DNA from: Microbacterium halotolerans
GTDB lineage: Bacteria; Actinomycetota; Actinomycetes; Actinomycetales; Microbacteriaceae
Assembly: GCF_003569805.1 (NCBI RefSeq)
Contig: NZ_KZ984052.1
Coordinates: 1-64,000, forward strand
Length of the DNA: 64,000 nucleotides
Direction of reading: 5' to 3'
Shown here: positions 23,572 through 31,350 of the stretch, piece after piece
How the letters are laid out: each line of letters begins with the position of its first letter
Numbering within the stretch: the first letter of the stretch is position 1
Position numbers and translations under genes: made by a program
The notes under the pieces: generated by a model
What the model saw: the letters and a program-made list of their open reading frames with translations, nothing else
What the model was told of the DNA's origin: nothing
The model's database searches: none

Positions 23572-25185
23572 TCAGCTCCCGGTCGCGACCGCCGCTATCA
23601 GCTCGGCGGTGATGGGGTGCTCGGGCGACGAGTAGACGCTCTCGGTCGGCCCCTGTTCGACGATGCGACCGTCGCGCATCACGGCAACCCTGTCGCTGAC
23701 CAGGCGCACCACGGCGAGGTCGTGCGAGATGAACACCATGCCGAGGCGCTGCTCGCGCTGCAGCCGCATGAGCAGATCGAGAATGCCGGCCTGCGTGGTC
23801 GTATCGAGTGCTGACACGGGCTCGTCGCAGACCAGGATGTCGGGGCGACCGGCGAGCGCGCGGGCGATCGCCACGCGCTGGCGCTGTCCGCCCGAGAGCG
23901 TGGCGGGGCGCCGGGTGAGCAGCGAGGCATCGAGGCCCACGAGTGCGAGCAGCTCGGCCTCATCCGGAGACCCGTCGCGTCGTGACTGTCGCAGGATCTT
24001 GTCGACGGTGTGCCGCGGATCGAATGAGCCGAGCGGATCCTGCGGCACGAGCCGGATGCGCGGTGCCGGGTCGCTCATCCCGATCTCACCCTCGTCCGGC
24101 CGCTCCGCCCCGATCAGCAGTCGCGCCAGTGTCGATTTGCCCGACCCCGACTCGCCCACGACCCCGAGCACCTCCCCACCGGTCACCTCGACGTCAGCCC
24201 CGTGCACGGCCCACAACCGCCCGTACCGGCGCGACGCCCCCGCGGCCGAGATGCGCACTTGTCGCCCAGATGCGCCGCTTTTGACGCTGTTCTGTCGAAA
24301 CTGTGCGCATCTCGCGGGCTGCGGGGAGGACACGGATGGGGTGGCTGCGTTGGACGGGGCCGGCTTGGGACCGGATGGGACGGCGGCGAGCAGGGCGCGC
24401 GTCGTGGGGTGCTCCGGCGCGTCCAACAGGCGGCGCAGCGGAGCGTGCTCGACGATGCGCCCCGACTCGATCACGGCGACGCGGTCGGCGATGCGGGACA
24501 CGGCATGCAGGTCGTGGCTGATCAGCACCAGCGCCGTTCCGGCATCGCGCATCCGGCCGAGCAGGTCGAGCACGTGCACGGCGGTCGTCGCGTCGAGCGC
24601 CGTGGTGGGTTCGTCGGCGATGAGCAGCGGGGCGTCGCCGATCATGGCCGAGGCGATCAGCGCGCGCTGGCGCATACCGCCGGACAGTTCGCCGGAGCGC
24701 CGACGGAGCAGCGACTCCGCATCCGGCAGGCCTGCGTCCGTGAGCGCGTCGATCACCCGCTGGCGGCGCAGGCGGCGCGGCGTTCCGCGCACGGCGAGAG
24801 ACTCGCCGACCTCCGCCTCGATCGTGCGCAGCGGGTCGAGCGACTGCAGCGCGTCCTGCAGCACGAGGGCGACATCGCGCCCTCTCATCCGGCGCCTGGC
24901 TCCGCGGCCGGCACGCAGCAGGTCCTGTCCGGCTACGGAGAACCGATCGGCCTGCACCCGCGCGGCGGGGTCGTCCTGCACCAGGCCCAGCAGCGCGCGA
25001 GCGAGCACCGACTTGCCGGCGCCGGACTCACCGACGATCGCCAGGCACTCGCCCGGCGCAACCTCCAGGTCGGCTCCGCTCACCACGTCGCCGGAGCGGG
25101 GGAGCGTCACCGTGAGATTCCGCACTTCGACCAGCGGCGCCCCCTCGCGTCGGCTTTCCGCGGTGCCGTTCGCGTCGGTGATCAT
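23572..25185 (-). CDS. Fused double ATP-binding protein of a peptide-type ABC transporter
   Basis: 537 residues containing two complete ABC ATPase domains, equivalent to DppD and DppF in one chain. Domain 1: Walker A GESGAGKS (52-59), signature LSGGMRQR, Walker B LLIADEP. Domain 2: Walker A GESGSGKS, signature LSGGQRQR, Walker B ILVCDEP. Provides energy for the two permeases encoded upstream. ATG 25185 with GGGAACGGG in front is the best start; the permease gene ends 102 bp earlier. The linker (about 291-313) is encoded by a 68-bp palindromic repeat read in frame. Confidence 0.9.
   Translation of the reverse strand: MITDANGTAESRREGAPLVEVRNLTVTLPRSGDVVSGADLEVAPGECLAIVGESGAGKSVLARALLGLVQDDPAARVQADRFSVAGQDLLRAGRGARRRMRGRDVALVLQDALQSLDPLRTIEAEVGESLAVRGTPRRLRRQRVIDALTDAGLPDAESLLRRRSGELSGGMRQRALIASAMIGDAPLLIADEPTTALDATTAVHVLDLLGRMRDAGTALVLISHDLHAVSRIADRVAVIESGRIVEHAPLRRLLDAPEHPTTRALLAAVPSGPKPAPSNAATPSVSSPQPARCAQFRQNSVKSGASGRQVRISAAGASRRYGRLWAVHGADVEVTGGEVLGVVGESGSGKSTLARLLIGAERPDEGEIGMSDPAPRIRLVPQDPLGSFDPRHTVDKILRQSRRDGSPDEAELLALVGLDASLLTRRPATLSGGQRQRVAIARALAGRPDILVCDEPVSALDTTTQAGILDLLMRLQREQRLGMVFISHDLAVVRLVSDRVAVMRDGRIVEQGPTESVYSSPEHPITAELIAAVATGS
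24247..24314. repeat. 68-bp palindromic repeat, family A, copy 3 (inside a gene)
   Basis: Begins CGAGATGCGCACTTGTCG and ends GTGCGCATCTCG, with an internal CCAGATGCGCC half. Encodes part of the interdomain linker of the double ATPase on the minus strand (CAQFRQNSVKSGASGRQVRI). Confidence 0.8.
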
Positions 25186-25286
25186 CCCGTTCCCGATGTT
25201 CGGTGCGCCTGGGATGGGCAGCGCCGAACCGCCGCCAGCTGAGCCGTCCGGCTGCTCATCGGCGTCGAGGCCACGACGGCCGGCGT

Positions 25287-26135
25287 TCAACGGCCCGCTC
25301 CCGACATCCGGCGCCCCAGCACCGTCAGCGCCGTCGCCGTGGCGACGATGGCGAGCCCCGGGAACACGGTCATCCACCAGCCGGTCGAAATGTACACGCG
25401 ACCCGCGTTGAGCATCGCGCCCCACTCCGGTGACGGCGGCTCGGTGCCCAGCCCGAGAAAGCTCAGCGCAGACACCCACACGATCGCCTGGCCGACGCCC
25501 AGCGTCGCCGTGGCGACCAGCGGCCAGAGTGTGTTCGGTGCGATGTGGCGGACGAACGTGCGCACACGCCCGGTGCCTTCGAGCCGGGCGTGTGCGACGT
25601 AGTCGCTGCGAGCGACGGTGCGCACCCGCGAGCGCAGAATGCGCGCGTATCCGGGTGCGGTCGCGAGGCCGATCGCCAGGATGGACGGCACGGTTCCCGC
25701 TCCCAGCACGGCGACGAAGAGCAGCGCCATCACCAGCGTCGGCAGCGCGAAGAGCACTTCGATCACGCGGCCCAGCGCCGCGTCGAGCCACGCCGGGCCC
25801 AGGCCTGCGGCGAAGCCGAACACCAGCCCGATGCCGATGCCGAGCGCGGTCGCCGCCAGCCCGATGCCCGCGGACCGTGCGGCGCCGTGCACGATGCGGG
25901 TGAGGACATCGCGACCGGACTCGTCGGTACCGGCCGGATGGGCGAGAGACGGCGCCTGGAACGCATCTGCCGGGGCGATGCCCAGCGGATCGCCTGGCGC
26001 GAGAACGCCGGGCGCCGCGATCGCGACCACGAGCACGAGGAGCAGTGCGAAGGCGACGCTCCCTGACCAGCCAAGGCGGGAGGCGAAGGAGATGATCGTG
26101 CGGCGAACGGCGCGCGCTTCCGTCGCGGTGCTCAT
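25287..26135 (-). CDS. Peptide-type ABC transporter permease (DppC-like)
   Basis: 282 residues, six membrane helices. The cytoplasmic coupling motif characteristic of the family appears around ARLEGTGRVRTFVRHIAPNTLWPL (EAA loop). The N-terminal HPAGTDESGRDVLTRIVHGARS segment is typical of DppC/OppC. ATG 26135 overlaps the preceding permease stop (ATGA). Second membrane subunit of the transporter; substrate likely oligo- or dipeptide, but nickel or opine cannot be excluded. Confidence 0.92.
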   Translation of the reverse strand: MSTATEARAVRRTIISFASRLGWSGSVAFALLLVLVVAIAAPGVLAPGDPLGIAPADAFQAPSLAHPAGTDESGRDVLTRIVHGAARSAGIGLAATALGIGIGLVFGFAAGLGPAWLDAALGRVIEVLFALPTLVMALLFVAVLGAGTVPSILAIGLATAPGYARILRSRVRTVARSDYVAHARLEGTGRVRTFVRHIAPNTLWPLVATATLGVGQAIVWVSALSFLGLGTEPPSPEWGAMLNAGRVYISTGWWMTVFPGLAIVATATALTVLGRRMSGAGR

Positions 26136-27211
26136 GCGCCCACCCCCGTCTCCGGTGCGGCAGGCGCCCTGAGCCCGGCACGGCGCAGGCGCGGGTCGAC
26201 GAACAGCTCGACCGCCTCGGTGACGATGATGACGATGACGTAGAGCACGGCGACGGTTGTGACCGCGCCGACCACGAGGGGCACGTCGCGGGCGAGGGCG
26301 CCTTCCTGCAGCAGCCGACCCAGCCCGGGGCGGGCGAACAGCACCTCGACGACGACGGCGCCGCTGAGCAGGTTCCCGAACGCCCAGCCCGACAGCGCCA
26401 GGGCAGGCAGCGATGCATGCCGCAGCGTGTGCCGCAGGAACACGCGCCGCTCGCTCGAACCTCGTGCACGCGATGTCGTGGCGAACGGCGCGGCGTCGGC
26501 TTCGAGCAGCGCGTCACGCGAGACCTGCGCGAGGAAGCCTGCGATCGGCACCGCCAGGGTCACCACCGGCAGCACCAGCCCGGAGAGGTCGCCCGACTGG
26601 CTCGTCGCGGGGAACCAGCCCAGCGCCGATGCGAACACGAGGATCAGCACGGCGCCCAGCCAGAACTGCGGCATCACGGTGGAGACGATCTCGACGCTCC
26701 GGATGATCCGGTCGATCATCCGGCCGATCAGACCGCGAGACGAGGTCGCGATCAGCGCGCCGGTGACGGCGAGCACCCACGCCAGCGCCAGGGCCAGCAC
26801 TGCCAACAGCAGCGTGCCAGGCAGCTGCGCTCCGATCAGATCGGCCACGGGCTGCCTGCGCGCATACGAATCGCCGAGCTGCAGTGTTGCGATGCGGCTG
26901 AGCTGCAGCAGGTACTGCCACACCAGCGGACTGTCGAGACCGTACTCCTCGCGCGCCGCAGCCACGGCATCCGTGCCCGCCTGCGATCCCGGCCCGCCCA
27001 AGATCGCCTCCAGCGGATCGCCCGTCGACCGCAGCGCGAAGAACACGATGGTCGCCACGAGCCAGATCACCAGCACCGCACGCCCGATTCTGCCGCCGAC
27101 CCAGCGTGCGGCCACGGCGAACGCACCTCGCTGCGTCGTCGTCGACGTGCTCAGCACGCCTTCCTCGCGGAAAGCGCCGTGCGCGTCATCCGGGTGGGGC
27201 TCGTGCGGCAC
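26132..27211 (-). CDS. Peptide-type ABC transporter permease (DppB-like)
   Basis: 359 residues with the DppB pattern: a helix near 42-60, the extracytoplasmic loop with REEYGLDSPLVWQYL, and the EAA loop TSRARGSSERRVFLRHTLRHASLPAL, then the RPGLGRLLQEGALARDVPL end. An extra ~25-residue hydrophilic N-terminus (MPHEPHPDDAHG...) may reflect a start further in; an in-frame GTG (VLSTSTTTQRG) is an alternative. Follows the receptor gene by 5 bp. Confidence 0.9.
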   Translation of the reverse strand: MPHEPHPDDAHGAFREEGVLSTSTTTQRGAFAVAARWVGGRIGRAVLVIWLVATIVFFALRSTGDPLEAILGGPGSQAGTDAVAAAREEYGLDSPLVWQYLLQLSRIATLQLGDSYARRQPVADLIGAQLPGTLLLAVLALALAWVLAVTGALIATSSRGLIGRMIDRIIRSVEIVSTVMPQFWLGAVLILVFASALGWFPATSQSGDLSGLVLPVVTLAVPIAGFLAQVSRDALLEADAAPFATTSRARGSSERRVFLRHTLRHASLPALALSGWAFGNLLSGAVVVEVLFARPGLGRLLQEGALARDVPLVVGAVTTVAVLYVIVIIVTEAVELFVDPRLRRAGLRAPAAPETGVGA

Positions 27212-27216
27212 GGCGA

Positions 27217-28845
27217 CTACTCTGCGGTCAGCTGGGCGTTCAGGAGCATCGGCGTCGAGATCGTGTGCAGCGCTTCGATTCCGGTGACCCCCGCGTAGAG
27301 GAAGTGGTTCTGCTGGTCGTACAGCGGCAGCACCGTGAAGCTGTCGAGGATGATGCCCTGTGCGTCGGCGTACAGGCCGGCGCGCTCGTCGTCGTCGGTG
27401 GTCGCCAGCGCCTCCTCGAGCAGGCCGTCGAGTTCGTCATCGCGCAGCATCGCGTGATTCGCGAAGTATCCGGATGGCGCGGGCACGGTGCCGTCGGAGT
27501 GGTACAGGATGCGCAGCACATCGGGACCGACAGTCGTGTACGGGGCCGAGACGGAATCGTACTCGTGCGCGCCGAGCGCGCCGTACCAGCTGGAGAGGTC
27601 CATCGGGCTCAGCTGCACGTCGAAGCCGACCCCTGCCGCGTTCGCCTGGATCTGCTCGAACAGCGACTGCTCCGCCTCGGTCGACTGGTTGGTCGACACC
27701 GGGAACCGCACCGTCAGCGGCTCACCGTCCTTCATCCGGATGCCGTCGTCGTCCGCGTCGGTCCATCCGGCCTCGTCGAGCAGCTCGTTCGCACGGTCGA
27801 CGTCGGTGACGAACAGCTCCTCGTCGCTGATGCCCATCGGCTCCACGCTCGACAGCGCGGAGTATGAGCGCTCGGCCGTGCCGTGGAACAGCGACTCGAT
27901 GCCGGGGCGTGGATCTGCCGCACGGACGAAGGCCTCGCGCACCCGGATGTCGTCGAACGGCGCCTGAGCGGAGTTCAGCTCGATACGGTTCGCCGCTGCG
28001 GGGCGCGGCGCGTCGAGGTGTGAGATGTCCTGGCCCTCTGCGGCGACGATGTCGGTAGGGAGGGGGTTGTCGATGACGTGCACCTCGCCCGAGGCCAGCG
28101 CCGCCTGGCGGGTGGCCGCATCCGGAATGAAGCGCCACTCGATCGTCTCGACGTGCGCCGCGCCGTCGTGATCGGCCTGCGGGTTCGTCGAGACGTAGTC
28201 GTCGTTGCGGGTCAGCACGACGCGATCCTGCGGAGTCCAGCTGTCGACTACGAAGGGGCCGGTGCCGATCGGCGCCTGGCAGTTCTCCTCCTGTCCGCGC
28301 TCGATGCCGCTGGGTGCCTGCATCGCGGCCCACTGCTGGCTGAGCACCTCGAGCAGTGCCGATTTCGGCGTCGACAGGTGGAACCGCACGTGCGTGGCAT
28401 CGACGACCTCGACCTCGTCGACCTGCTCGACGGCGAGGTAGCCGGTGGACGACGCCGTGTCGGGGTTCTGAAGGTGCTCGACGTTGACCTTGACCGCTTC
28501 GGCGTCGAACGGCGTGCCGTCGGTGAAGGACACGTCGTCGCGAAGGGTGAAGTCCCAGGTGAGACCGTCCTCGGATGCGTCCCAGTCCTCGGCGAGCCAC
28601 GGCAGGATCGTGCCGTCCTCGTCGCGGCCGACGAGCGGCTCGAGGTACTGCGTGGAGATGAGCGCCTGCGGGTAGTTGCCGCCGACATGCGGGTCGAGGC
28701 AGTCGGGCTCGGCGTCGCCGGTGGCGTACACGAGTGTGCCGCCGTCGACGGGCTCCGCTTCACCGCCTTCCGCGGCGCATCCGGTGGCGATCACGGCCAG
28801 TGCGGCGACGGCGACGATAGGGAGGGAACGACGGATGGTGCGCAT
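27217..28845 (-). CDS. Peptide-type ABC transporter substrate-binding lipoprotein
   Basis: 542-residue SBP_bac_5 (DppA/OppA) receptor. The signal peptide ends in ATGC, so the mature N-terminal Cys (residue 23) is lipidated. VDGGTLVYATGDAEPDCLDPH and the family signature around LAEDWDASEDGLTWDFTLRDDVSFTDGTPF (about 83-112) are clear. First gene of the operon SBP-permease-permease-double ATPase. ATG 28845 has GAGGAG upstream. A TetR-type palindrome sits at the transcription start, so the transporter is probably repressed by the TetR protein at 30777. Confidence 0.93.
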   Translation of the reverse strand: MRTIRRSLPIVAVAALAVIATGCAAEGGEAEPVDGGTLVYATGDAEPDCLDPHVGGNYPQALISTQYLEPLVGRDEDGTILPWLAEDWDASEDGLTWDFTLRDDVSFTDGTPFDAEAVKVNVEHLQNPDTASSTGYLAVEQVDEVEVVDATHVRFHLSTPKSALLEVLSQQWAAMQAPSGIERGQEENCQAPIGTGPFVVDSWTPQDRVVLTRNDDYVSTNPQADHDGAAHVETIEWRFIPDAATRQAALASGEVHVIDNPLPTDIVAAEGQDISHLDAPRPAAANRIELNSAQAPFDDIRVREAFVRAADPRPGIESLFHGTAERSYSALSSVEPMGISDEELFVTDVDRANELLDEAGWTDADDDGIRMKDGEPLTVRFPVSTNQSTEAEQSLFEQIQANAAGVGFDVQLSPMDLSSWYGALGAHEYDSVSAPYTTVGPDVLRILYHSDGTVPAPSGYFANHAMLRDDELDGLLEEALATTDDDERAGLYADAQGIILDSFTVLPLYDQQNHFLYAGVTGIEALHTISTPMLLNAQLTAE

Positions 28846-28865
28846 GGCTCCTCAGAGGGGTCTTG

Positions 28866-28888
28866 TGGACTCGGTCCAGAAATGGACC
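28866..28888. promoter_or_regulatory. Palindrome TGGACTCGGTCCA at the transporter promoter
   Basis: TGGAC-tcg-GTCCA (28866-28878) followed by gaaATGGACC. A TAGGCT -10 for the transporter lies at 28901-28896, so the palindrome covers the first transcribed bases. The same TGGACNNNGTCCA element followed by GAATG occurs at 30720 beside the TetR gene. Confidence 0.6.
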
Positions 28889-28962
28889 GTCTCCCAGCCT
28901 ACTTCCCTCCGCACCTACTGGCGTCGCCCCTCCGGGCCCGTGAGCACCGCCATCCGGGCTCG

Positions 28963-29030
28963 CGAGATGCGCACTTCTCCGACGAGATCACGTTGGAATC
29001 GGCGCATCTCGACGAGAAGTGCGCATCTCG
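28963..29030. repeat. 68-bp palindromic repeat, family A, copy 4
   Basis: The most symmetric copy: the first 17 bases (CGAGATGCGCACTTCTC) and the last 17 (GAGAAGTGCGCATCTCG) are perfect inverted repeats, with an inner GCGCATCTCG. Lies between the transporter promoter and the lipA stop, in a position where it could terminate lipA transcription. Confidence 0.85.
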
Positions 29031-29045
29031 GCAGCCTGGCGCGGG

Positions 29046-30038
29046 TCAGACGGCCTGGGCGAACTCGGCGGGCTGGTCGTCGGCGAAGTGGGCGAGGTCG
29101 TCGGGCAGGGCACGGCCTTTCTCGCGCATGCTCTGTGCCCACAGGCGCCCGGCGCGGTACGACGAGCGCACCAGGGGGCCGGCGAGCACGCCCAGGAACC
29201 CGATCTGCTCGGCGATGCGTTTGAACTCGACGAACTCATCCGGCTTCACCCAGCGGGCGACCGGCATGTGGCGCGGGGTCGGTCGCAGGTACTGCGTGAG
29301 CGTGATGATGTCGCACCCCGCATCGCGCAGGTCCTGCAGCGCCCGTTCGACCTCCTCCGGCTCCTCGCCCATGCCGAGGATGAGGTTCGACTTCGTGATC
29401 AGTCCCGCGTCGTGGCCCTGCGTGAGCACGCCGAGCGAGCGGTCGTAGTCGAACGCGGGCCGTATCCGCTTGAACACCCGAGGCACCGTCTCGACGTTGT
29501 GGGCGAACACCTCGGGGCGGGCGTCGAAGATCTGGCCGAGGAAGGCCGGTTCGCCGTTGTGCTCGTTCGCGAGCAGCTCGACACCGGTGTTCGGGTTCAG
29601 CTGGTGGATCTGCCGCACCGTCTCAGCGTTCAGCCATGCGCCGGTGTCGGGAAGGTCGTCGCGGGCCACGCTCGTCACCGTCGCGTACCGCAGCCCCATC
29701 GTGCGCACGCTCTCGGCGACGCGACGCGGTTCGTCCGTGTCGTACTCTGCGGGTCTGCCGGTGTCGATCTGGCAGAAGTCGCACCGGCGGGTGCACTGCG
29801 ATCCGCCGATCAGGAACGTCGCCTCGCGGTCCTCCCAGCACTCGTAGATGTTCGGGCAGCCGGCTTCCTGACACACCGTGTGCAGATCCTCGCCCTTCAC
29901 GAGCGAGCGTACGTCCTGGTATGCGGGCCCCTGTCTGACCCTCGTCTTGATCCACTCCGGCTTCTTCTCGATCGGGGTCTGCGCGTTGCGCACCTCGAGG
30001 CGAAGCATCTTGCGCCCGTTCGGGGCAGTCGTGGTCAT
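29046..30038 (-). CDS. lipA: Lipoyl synthase LipA
   Basis: Radical-SAM enzyme that inserts two sulfurs into protein-bound octanoyl groups to form lipoate. 330 residues. Both iron-sulfur clusters are covered: the auxiliary cluster [12 protein letters not shown] and the radical-SAM motif CTRRCDFC. The C-terminal RSSYRAG carries the conserved serine ligand. ATG 30038 overlaps the lipB stop (ATGA). Works with LipB to lipoylate 2-oxoacid dehydrogenases and the glycine cleavage system. Confidence 0.97.
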   Translation of the reverse strand: MTTTAPNGRKMLRLEVRNAQTPIEKKPEWIKTRVRQGPAYQDVRSLVKGEDLHTVCQEAGCPNIYECWEDREATFLIGGSQCTRRCDFCQIDTGRPAEYDTDEPRRVAESVRTMGLRYATVTSVARDDLPDTGAWLNAETVRQIHQLNPNTGVELLANEHNGEPAFLGQIFDARPEVFAHNVETVPRVFKRIRPAFDYDRSLGVLTQGHDAGLITKSNLILGMGEEPEEVERALQDLRDAGCDIITLTQYLRPTPRHMPVARWVKPDEFVEFKRIAEQIGFLGVLAGPLVRSSYRAGRLWAQSMREKGRALPDDLAHFADDQPAEFAQAV

Positions 30039-30679
30039 GCGGGAATCCTCTCGAAGGTGTTGCGGAATGCGCTCGCCGTGGTTCCGGCGAGATCTGCGGG
30101 GGAGATGTCGCCGCCCGTCTCGCGGGCGATGGTGGTCACGCCGGCATCGCGGATGCCGCATGCCACGATCTCGTCGTATGGGGCGAGGGAATGGTTGCAG
30201 TTCAGAGCGAAGCCGTGCATCGTCACGCCGCGCGAGACGCGCATGCCGATCGCGGCGATCTTGTCGGCCGCGCCGTTGTCTCGTTCGACCCACACGCCGC
30301 TGCGGCCCTCGACGCGCATGCCGGTGACCCCGTACGGCGCGATCAGCTCGATCAGCATCTGCTCGATGCTGCGCACGCACGCCACCGCATCGCCGCGGTC
30401 GGCCACGCGCATGATCGGATAGCCGATCAGCTGGCCGGGACCGTGCCAGGTGATCTTTCCGCCGCGGTCGACGTCGATGACGGGAGTTCCGGATGGGCGG
30501 GGCCGCTCACCGTCTTCCGTGCGGGAGCCGGCGGTGAACACCGCCTCGTGCTCCAGCAGGATCAGGGTCTCTTCGCGACTGCCCTCGACCACCTCGGCGT
30601 GGATGCGGCGCTGCAGCTCCCACCCCTGGCGATACGGCACCGTGTGCGGGGCGAAGCCCGGCTCCAGCACATCGATCAT
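30035..30679 (-). CDS. lipB: Octanoyltransferase LipB
   Basis: Transfers octanoate from acyl carrier protein to target lysines, the step before LipA. 214 residues. Conserved [17 protein letters not shown], catalytic Lys in DKIAAIGMR and catalytic Cys in IVACGIRD are present. ATG 30679 with AGGAG in front is preferred to an upstream GTG that adds 18 unrelated residues. First gene of the lipBA operon, divergent from the TetR gene; their shared 97-bp gap holds a TetR-type palindrome. Confidence 0.96.
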   Translation of the reverse strand: MIDVLEPGFAPHTVPYRQGWELQRRIHAEVVEGSREETLILLEHEAVFTAGSRTEDGERPRPSGTPVIDVDRGGKITWHGPGQLIGYPIMRVADRGDAVACVRSIEQMLIELIAPYGVTGMRVEGRSGVWVERDNGAADKIAAIGMRVSRGVTMHGFALNCNHSLAPYDEIVACGIRDAGVTTIARETGGDISPADLAGTTASAFRNTFERIPA

Positions 30680-30719
30680 CCGGGTTCTCCTGCTGACTCT
30701 CGGGGGGGCCGAATGTTTA

Positions 30720-30732
30720 TGGACCCAGTCCA
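30720..30732. promoter_or_regulatory. Palindrome TGGACCCAGTCCA between lipB and the TetR gene
   Basis: Perfect TGGAC-cca-GTCCA dyad, 41 bp before lipB and about 9 bp upstream of a likely TGACGA -35 for the TetR gene. Matches the element at 28866, so it is probably the autoregulatory operator. Confidence 0.6.
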
Positions 30733-30764
30733 AGAATGACTGACGATCACCACCCTACGCGCAA

Positions 30765-30770
30765 TAGGCT
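30765..30770 (+). promoter_or_regulatory. -10 hexamer TAGGCT, leaderless start of the TetR gene
   Basis: TAGGCT ends six bases before the ATG at 30777; TGACGA lies 18 bp further upstream. Confidence 0.55.
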
Positions 30771-30776
30771 GTGGGT

Positions 30777-31337
30777 ATGACCAGCGGCACGCGGCGCCCC
30801 GGGCGCCCCAGAGCGATCTCGCGAGACATGCTCGCCGAGGCCGCGTGCGAGCTGTTCCTCGAGAACGGCTACGACGCCACCAGCGTCACCGACATCGCCA
30901 CGCGTGCCGGCATCGGCCGCTCCAGCTTCTTCAACTACGCCGCCACCAAGGCCGAGCTGCTCTGGGGTGGTCTCGATGAGCGACTGGACGGCGCAGAGCG
31001 CGCCGTCGACGACGGCCGAGCCCCGGATGCCGCGCTGCGCGCCGTCGCCGAGGGACTCGCCCCAGACGCCCTCGCCCTTGCGATCACCAACGCGGAGGCC
31101 ATGCGCATCGAGCGGGCACTGGCACACGAAGAGGCACTGCGGTCGTGGCGCGTATCGCGGTTCGTCGCGCGCGGGCTCGCCAGGCAGGGGGAGGACGCAC
31201 TGGTCGCCGAAGTGCGGGCAGGGGCGTACGGCACGGCGCTGATCGCGGCGATCACGGCATGGGCGGGGTCGGGCGCGGGAGCGGCGCCGCTGGAGTCGTA
31301 CCTCGAGCGGGCGCTGGACGCGGTGGTCGCACGTTAG
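30777..31337 (+). CDS. TetR-family transcriptional regulator
   Basis: 186 residues. The N-terminal HTH (DMLAEAACELFLENGYDATSVTDIATRAGIGRSSFFNYAATKAEL, about 16-60) is a textbook TetR domain, including the F-x-Y-F-x-x-K motif. The C-terminal ligand domain is divergent. ATG 30777 is preferred over a GTG two codons earlier because of the -10 spacing. The palindromes at 30720 and 28866 suggest that it represses itself and the peptide transporter; lipBA might also respond. Ligand unknown. Confidence 0.9.
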   Translation: MTSGTRRPGRPRAISRDMLAEAACELFLENGYDATSVTDIATRAGIGRSSFFNYAATKAELLWGGLDERLDGAERAVDDGRAPDAALRAVAEGLAPDALALAITNAEAMRIERALAHEEALRSWRVSRFVARGLARQGEDALVAEVRAGAYGTALIAAITAWAGSGAGAAPLESYLERALDAVVAR

Positions 31338-31350
31338 AATCGGAGGCACC

